IMG/VR virus record: IMGVR_UViG_3300025896_000204
Span: 1 to 22,208 of that record
Direction: 5' to 3' (one strand)
Length of the DNA stretch: 22,208 nt
Source: a virus
A program made the translations under genes and the position numbers. The notes below the pieces were generated by a model. The model worked only from the letters and a program-made list of their open reading frames with translations, had not been told where the DNA came from and did no database searches. Position 1 is the stretch's first letter, and each line of letters opens with the position of its first letter. Below, piece after piece: positions 20,600-22,208 of this stretch.

Positions 20600-22208
20600 G
20601 TGGAAAATTTTGATGCAGAATTGAAGGATCATTTTGCGAACGAACCCCTCGTCGATATCGACGATGCCGCCGCTAAGATGGGCGTCACGCTCGATCAAGA
20701 GCCCGTTTTGACAAAGATCCCCGAAGCAGACTTCGCAGCTCTTGATGCTGAAGCCACGGCTCAGCAGGAAGCGGAGCAGGCCCCGCCGAAGCCCGGCCTT
20801 CAAAACGCTAAACCGCCCGAAAAGTTTGGCGATAGTATGGTGAACGTCGGGAAGGGGATGGTTACCGGAACTGCTCAGGCTGTGAAGAACATGTATCACG
20901 GAGCCCTTGACGTGACCGACTTCGTTTCGAAGTGGGCGGGCCAATCCGCTCCTGAAACGGGTGGGGCACGTTTTACGCCGGAGCAGCTTCAGAAAATGCG
21001 CCCCCCGGAGAATGCTCCTCTTGAGCAGCGCGCAGGGCACATGATTGCTGAGTACGGACTTCCCGTTTTGACAGGGATGGGAGTGGGCGGTAGCGCTCTT
21101 CGCGCGGCAGCGATTGGGGCGGGCATTGATTTTTCAATGATGGACCCGAACCAAGAGCGTCTGTCTACGATGATTAACGAGAAGTACCCCGAATTCCGCG
21201 ACGTTGCCGTGGTGGGTAACTTCATTCATTGGCTCGGTGAGAACAACCCAGAGGTTCAGACCGAACTTGAGGGGCGCTTCAAGAACATGATCGAAGGTCT
21301 TGGCGTCGGAGCCGCTGTGGCGGGGGCTTTCAACGGAATCCTCAAGTTGAGTCGTGGTGCGAAGGCTTACCAAAAAGCCGCTGCCGGGATGGCTGATGAC
21401 GTCGAAAATCTTTCTCCTGCCATGAAAGCGCTGGATGAAGCGGACAATGTTGCAGTTGCCGCTAAGAGCGCTCCTGATGCTCCTCCGATGCGTGTACGCC
21501 CTCCGACGGATGAGGAGCTTTCCGTGGCACAACCTCTGGCTGAAAAGGCTGCTAAAGGGGATGTTGCGGCGAAGGCTGAACTTCAGCGCATGGCGGAGGC
21601 TCGCCTTGAGCCCGCCCCGAGCTACCAGATGTTCGACAACAACCCCACGATTAAAAATGTCGACGGGTCAACGCAAAGCCTGAACATCAGCTCTGACATC
21701 CTCGACGAAGTCCTGGGGAAAGTGGACCGCCTTAACAAGCTCTACAAGCCCAAGACTTTTGACGACTACCTGTACGCCGCCCGCCTCGCGGGTATGAGCG
21801 ATGATTCTGGACGTTACCTGGCAAACATTGCCGAAGCGGTACAGGCAGGGCGTGCTCCTACTCCGGAGGAGACGGCCTTTTTGGCGCGTGAGATTCTCCC
21901 TCAAGCAGAAAAGAACCTGGACGCTGCTATGGAGCTTATTCGGACTGCGGGGACCAAAGACGATCTCCGTATGGCGGCCCTTAACCACAAGGCCGTGGCG
22001 AACCGCTACGCCGCTCTGACCAACGTCATCGACAAGGGGCGCTCCGAGGCGGGGGCCTCGCTGAATGCGCAGAAGCTTTATGATTTTGCGTTTCAAGAAG
22101 CGGATTACGTGAAGTCCTACGCACTGATGAAAAACGCGGATGGATCAACAGGCGTGCGTGAAGTGCGCACGGTTCCTGAGGTGGTCCGCCAGGCGCGCCT
22201 GGATGCCA
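20600..22208 (+). CDS. Large internal virion protein (gp16 position), N-terminal part
   Basis: An open frame from GTG at 20600 (GGGGCAG upstream) to the window edge, at least 536 residues. Residues about 1-75 are acidic. Hydrophobic segments at about 150-180 (GLPVLTGMGVGGSALRAAA) and 230-255 (GLGVGAAVAGAFNGIL), separated by MDPNQERLSTMINEKYP and EGRFKNMIEGL, resemble the core of very large, multi-domain phage ejection proteins. No lytic transglycosylase motif is seen at the N-terminus. Such a domain could lie beyond the window. Its position matches T7 gp16, which enters the host inner membrane. Confidence 0.75.
   Translation, partial: MENFDAELKDHFANEPLVDIDDAAAKMGVTLDQEPVLTKIPEADFAALDAEATAQQEAEQAPPKPGLQNAKPPEKFGDSMVNVGKGMVTGTAQAVKNMYHGALDVTDFVSKWAGQSAPETGGARFTPEQLQKMRPPENAPLEQRAGHMIAEYGLPVLTGMGVGGSALRAAAIGAGIDFSMMDPNQERLSTMINEKYPEFRDVAVVGNFIHWLGENNPEVQTELEGRFKNMIEGLGVGAAVAGAFNGILKLSRGAKAYQKAAAGMADDVENLSPAMKALDEADNVAVAAKSAPDAPPMRVRPPTDEELSVAQPLAEKAAKGDVAAKAELQRMAEARLEPAPSYQMFDNNPTIKNVDGSTQSLNISSDILDEVLGKVDRLNKLYKPKTFDDYLYAARLAGMSDDSGRYLANIAEAVQAGRAPTPEETAFLAREILPQAEKNLDAAMELIRTAGTKDDLRMAALNHKAVANRYAALTNVIDKGRSEAGASLNAQKLYDFAFQEADYVKSYALMKNADGSTGVREVRTVPEVVRQARLDA

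Noticed and set aside
1-22208. CRISPR array, insertion sequence, rRNA or diversity-generating retroelement
   Set aside because: No regular spacer repeats, transposase, rRNA or reverse-transcriptase motifs were seen.

Overview
The window is part of a tailed-phage genome, or a prophage of that type, with a podovirus (T7-like) virion plan. The + strand from about 8.35 kb to the right edge is one packed virion module. It runs small terminase, large terminase, a small unknown protein, portal, a Bbp19-like protein, scaffold, major capsid protein, a probable head protein, the two tail-tube proteins (T7 gp11 and gp12 type), and then gp13-, gp14-, gp15- and gp16-type internal virion proteins. The last gene is cut by the window edge. 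Terminase genes placed ahead of the portal, plus the Bbp19-type gene, recall BPP-1-like podoviruses rather than T7 itself. The host cannot be named. Signal-peptide proteins, strong Shine-Dalgarno (SD) sites and internal virion proteins suit a Gram-negative host.

Everything to the left is on the - strand. From 5.82 kb down to 2.63 kb lies the most striking feature: a tight four-gene cassette encoding a 66-residue ubiquitin-like protein of MoaD/ThiS type, an E2-like protein with a Cys in a HPHV-x5-C context, a JAB/JAMM isopeptidase with the full metal motif, and a ThiF/E1-like adenylating enzyme. This is the full set expected for a ubiquitin-like conjugation and deconjugation pathway, carried by a phage. 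The ubiquitin-like protein ends Gly-Ala rather than Gly-Gly, and the E1 has Cys where the family has an ATP-contacting Arg. A 44-residue gene and a proline-repeat protein follow at once. Then comes a run of short, probably translationally coupled genes whose C-terminal codons double as the SD site of the next gene.

Between the two arms, 5.82-8.35 kb holds regulatory DNA and four small - strand genes ending at a good terminator (about 6.69-6.71 kb). The 5.82-6.69 kb stretch is non-coding. It has an AT-rich array of CCCARGTAAAA/ACCTGG repeats beside a candidate promoter that would drive the cassette, and several GGCC-core hairpins. The 7.70-8.35 kb stretch is also non-coding and separates the divergent arms. 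It is dense in inverted repeats, including a possible pseudoknot, and has one SP6/T7-like promoter core facing the virion genes.

A plausible reading is early or accessory functions on the left, including a protein-tagging system that could modify host or virion proteins or counter host ubiquitin-like defences, and late functions on the right. The roles of the tagging cassette and of the structured DNA are inference.
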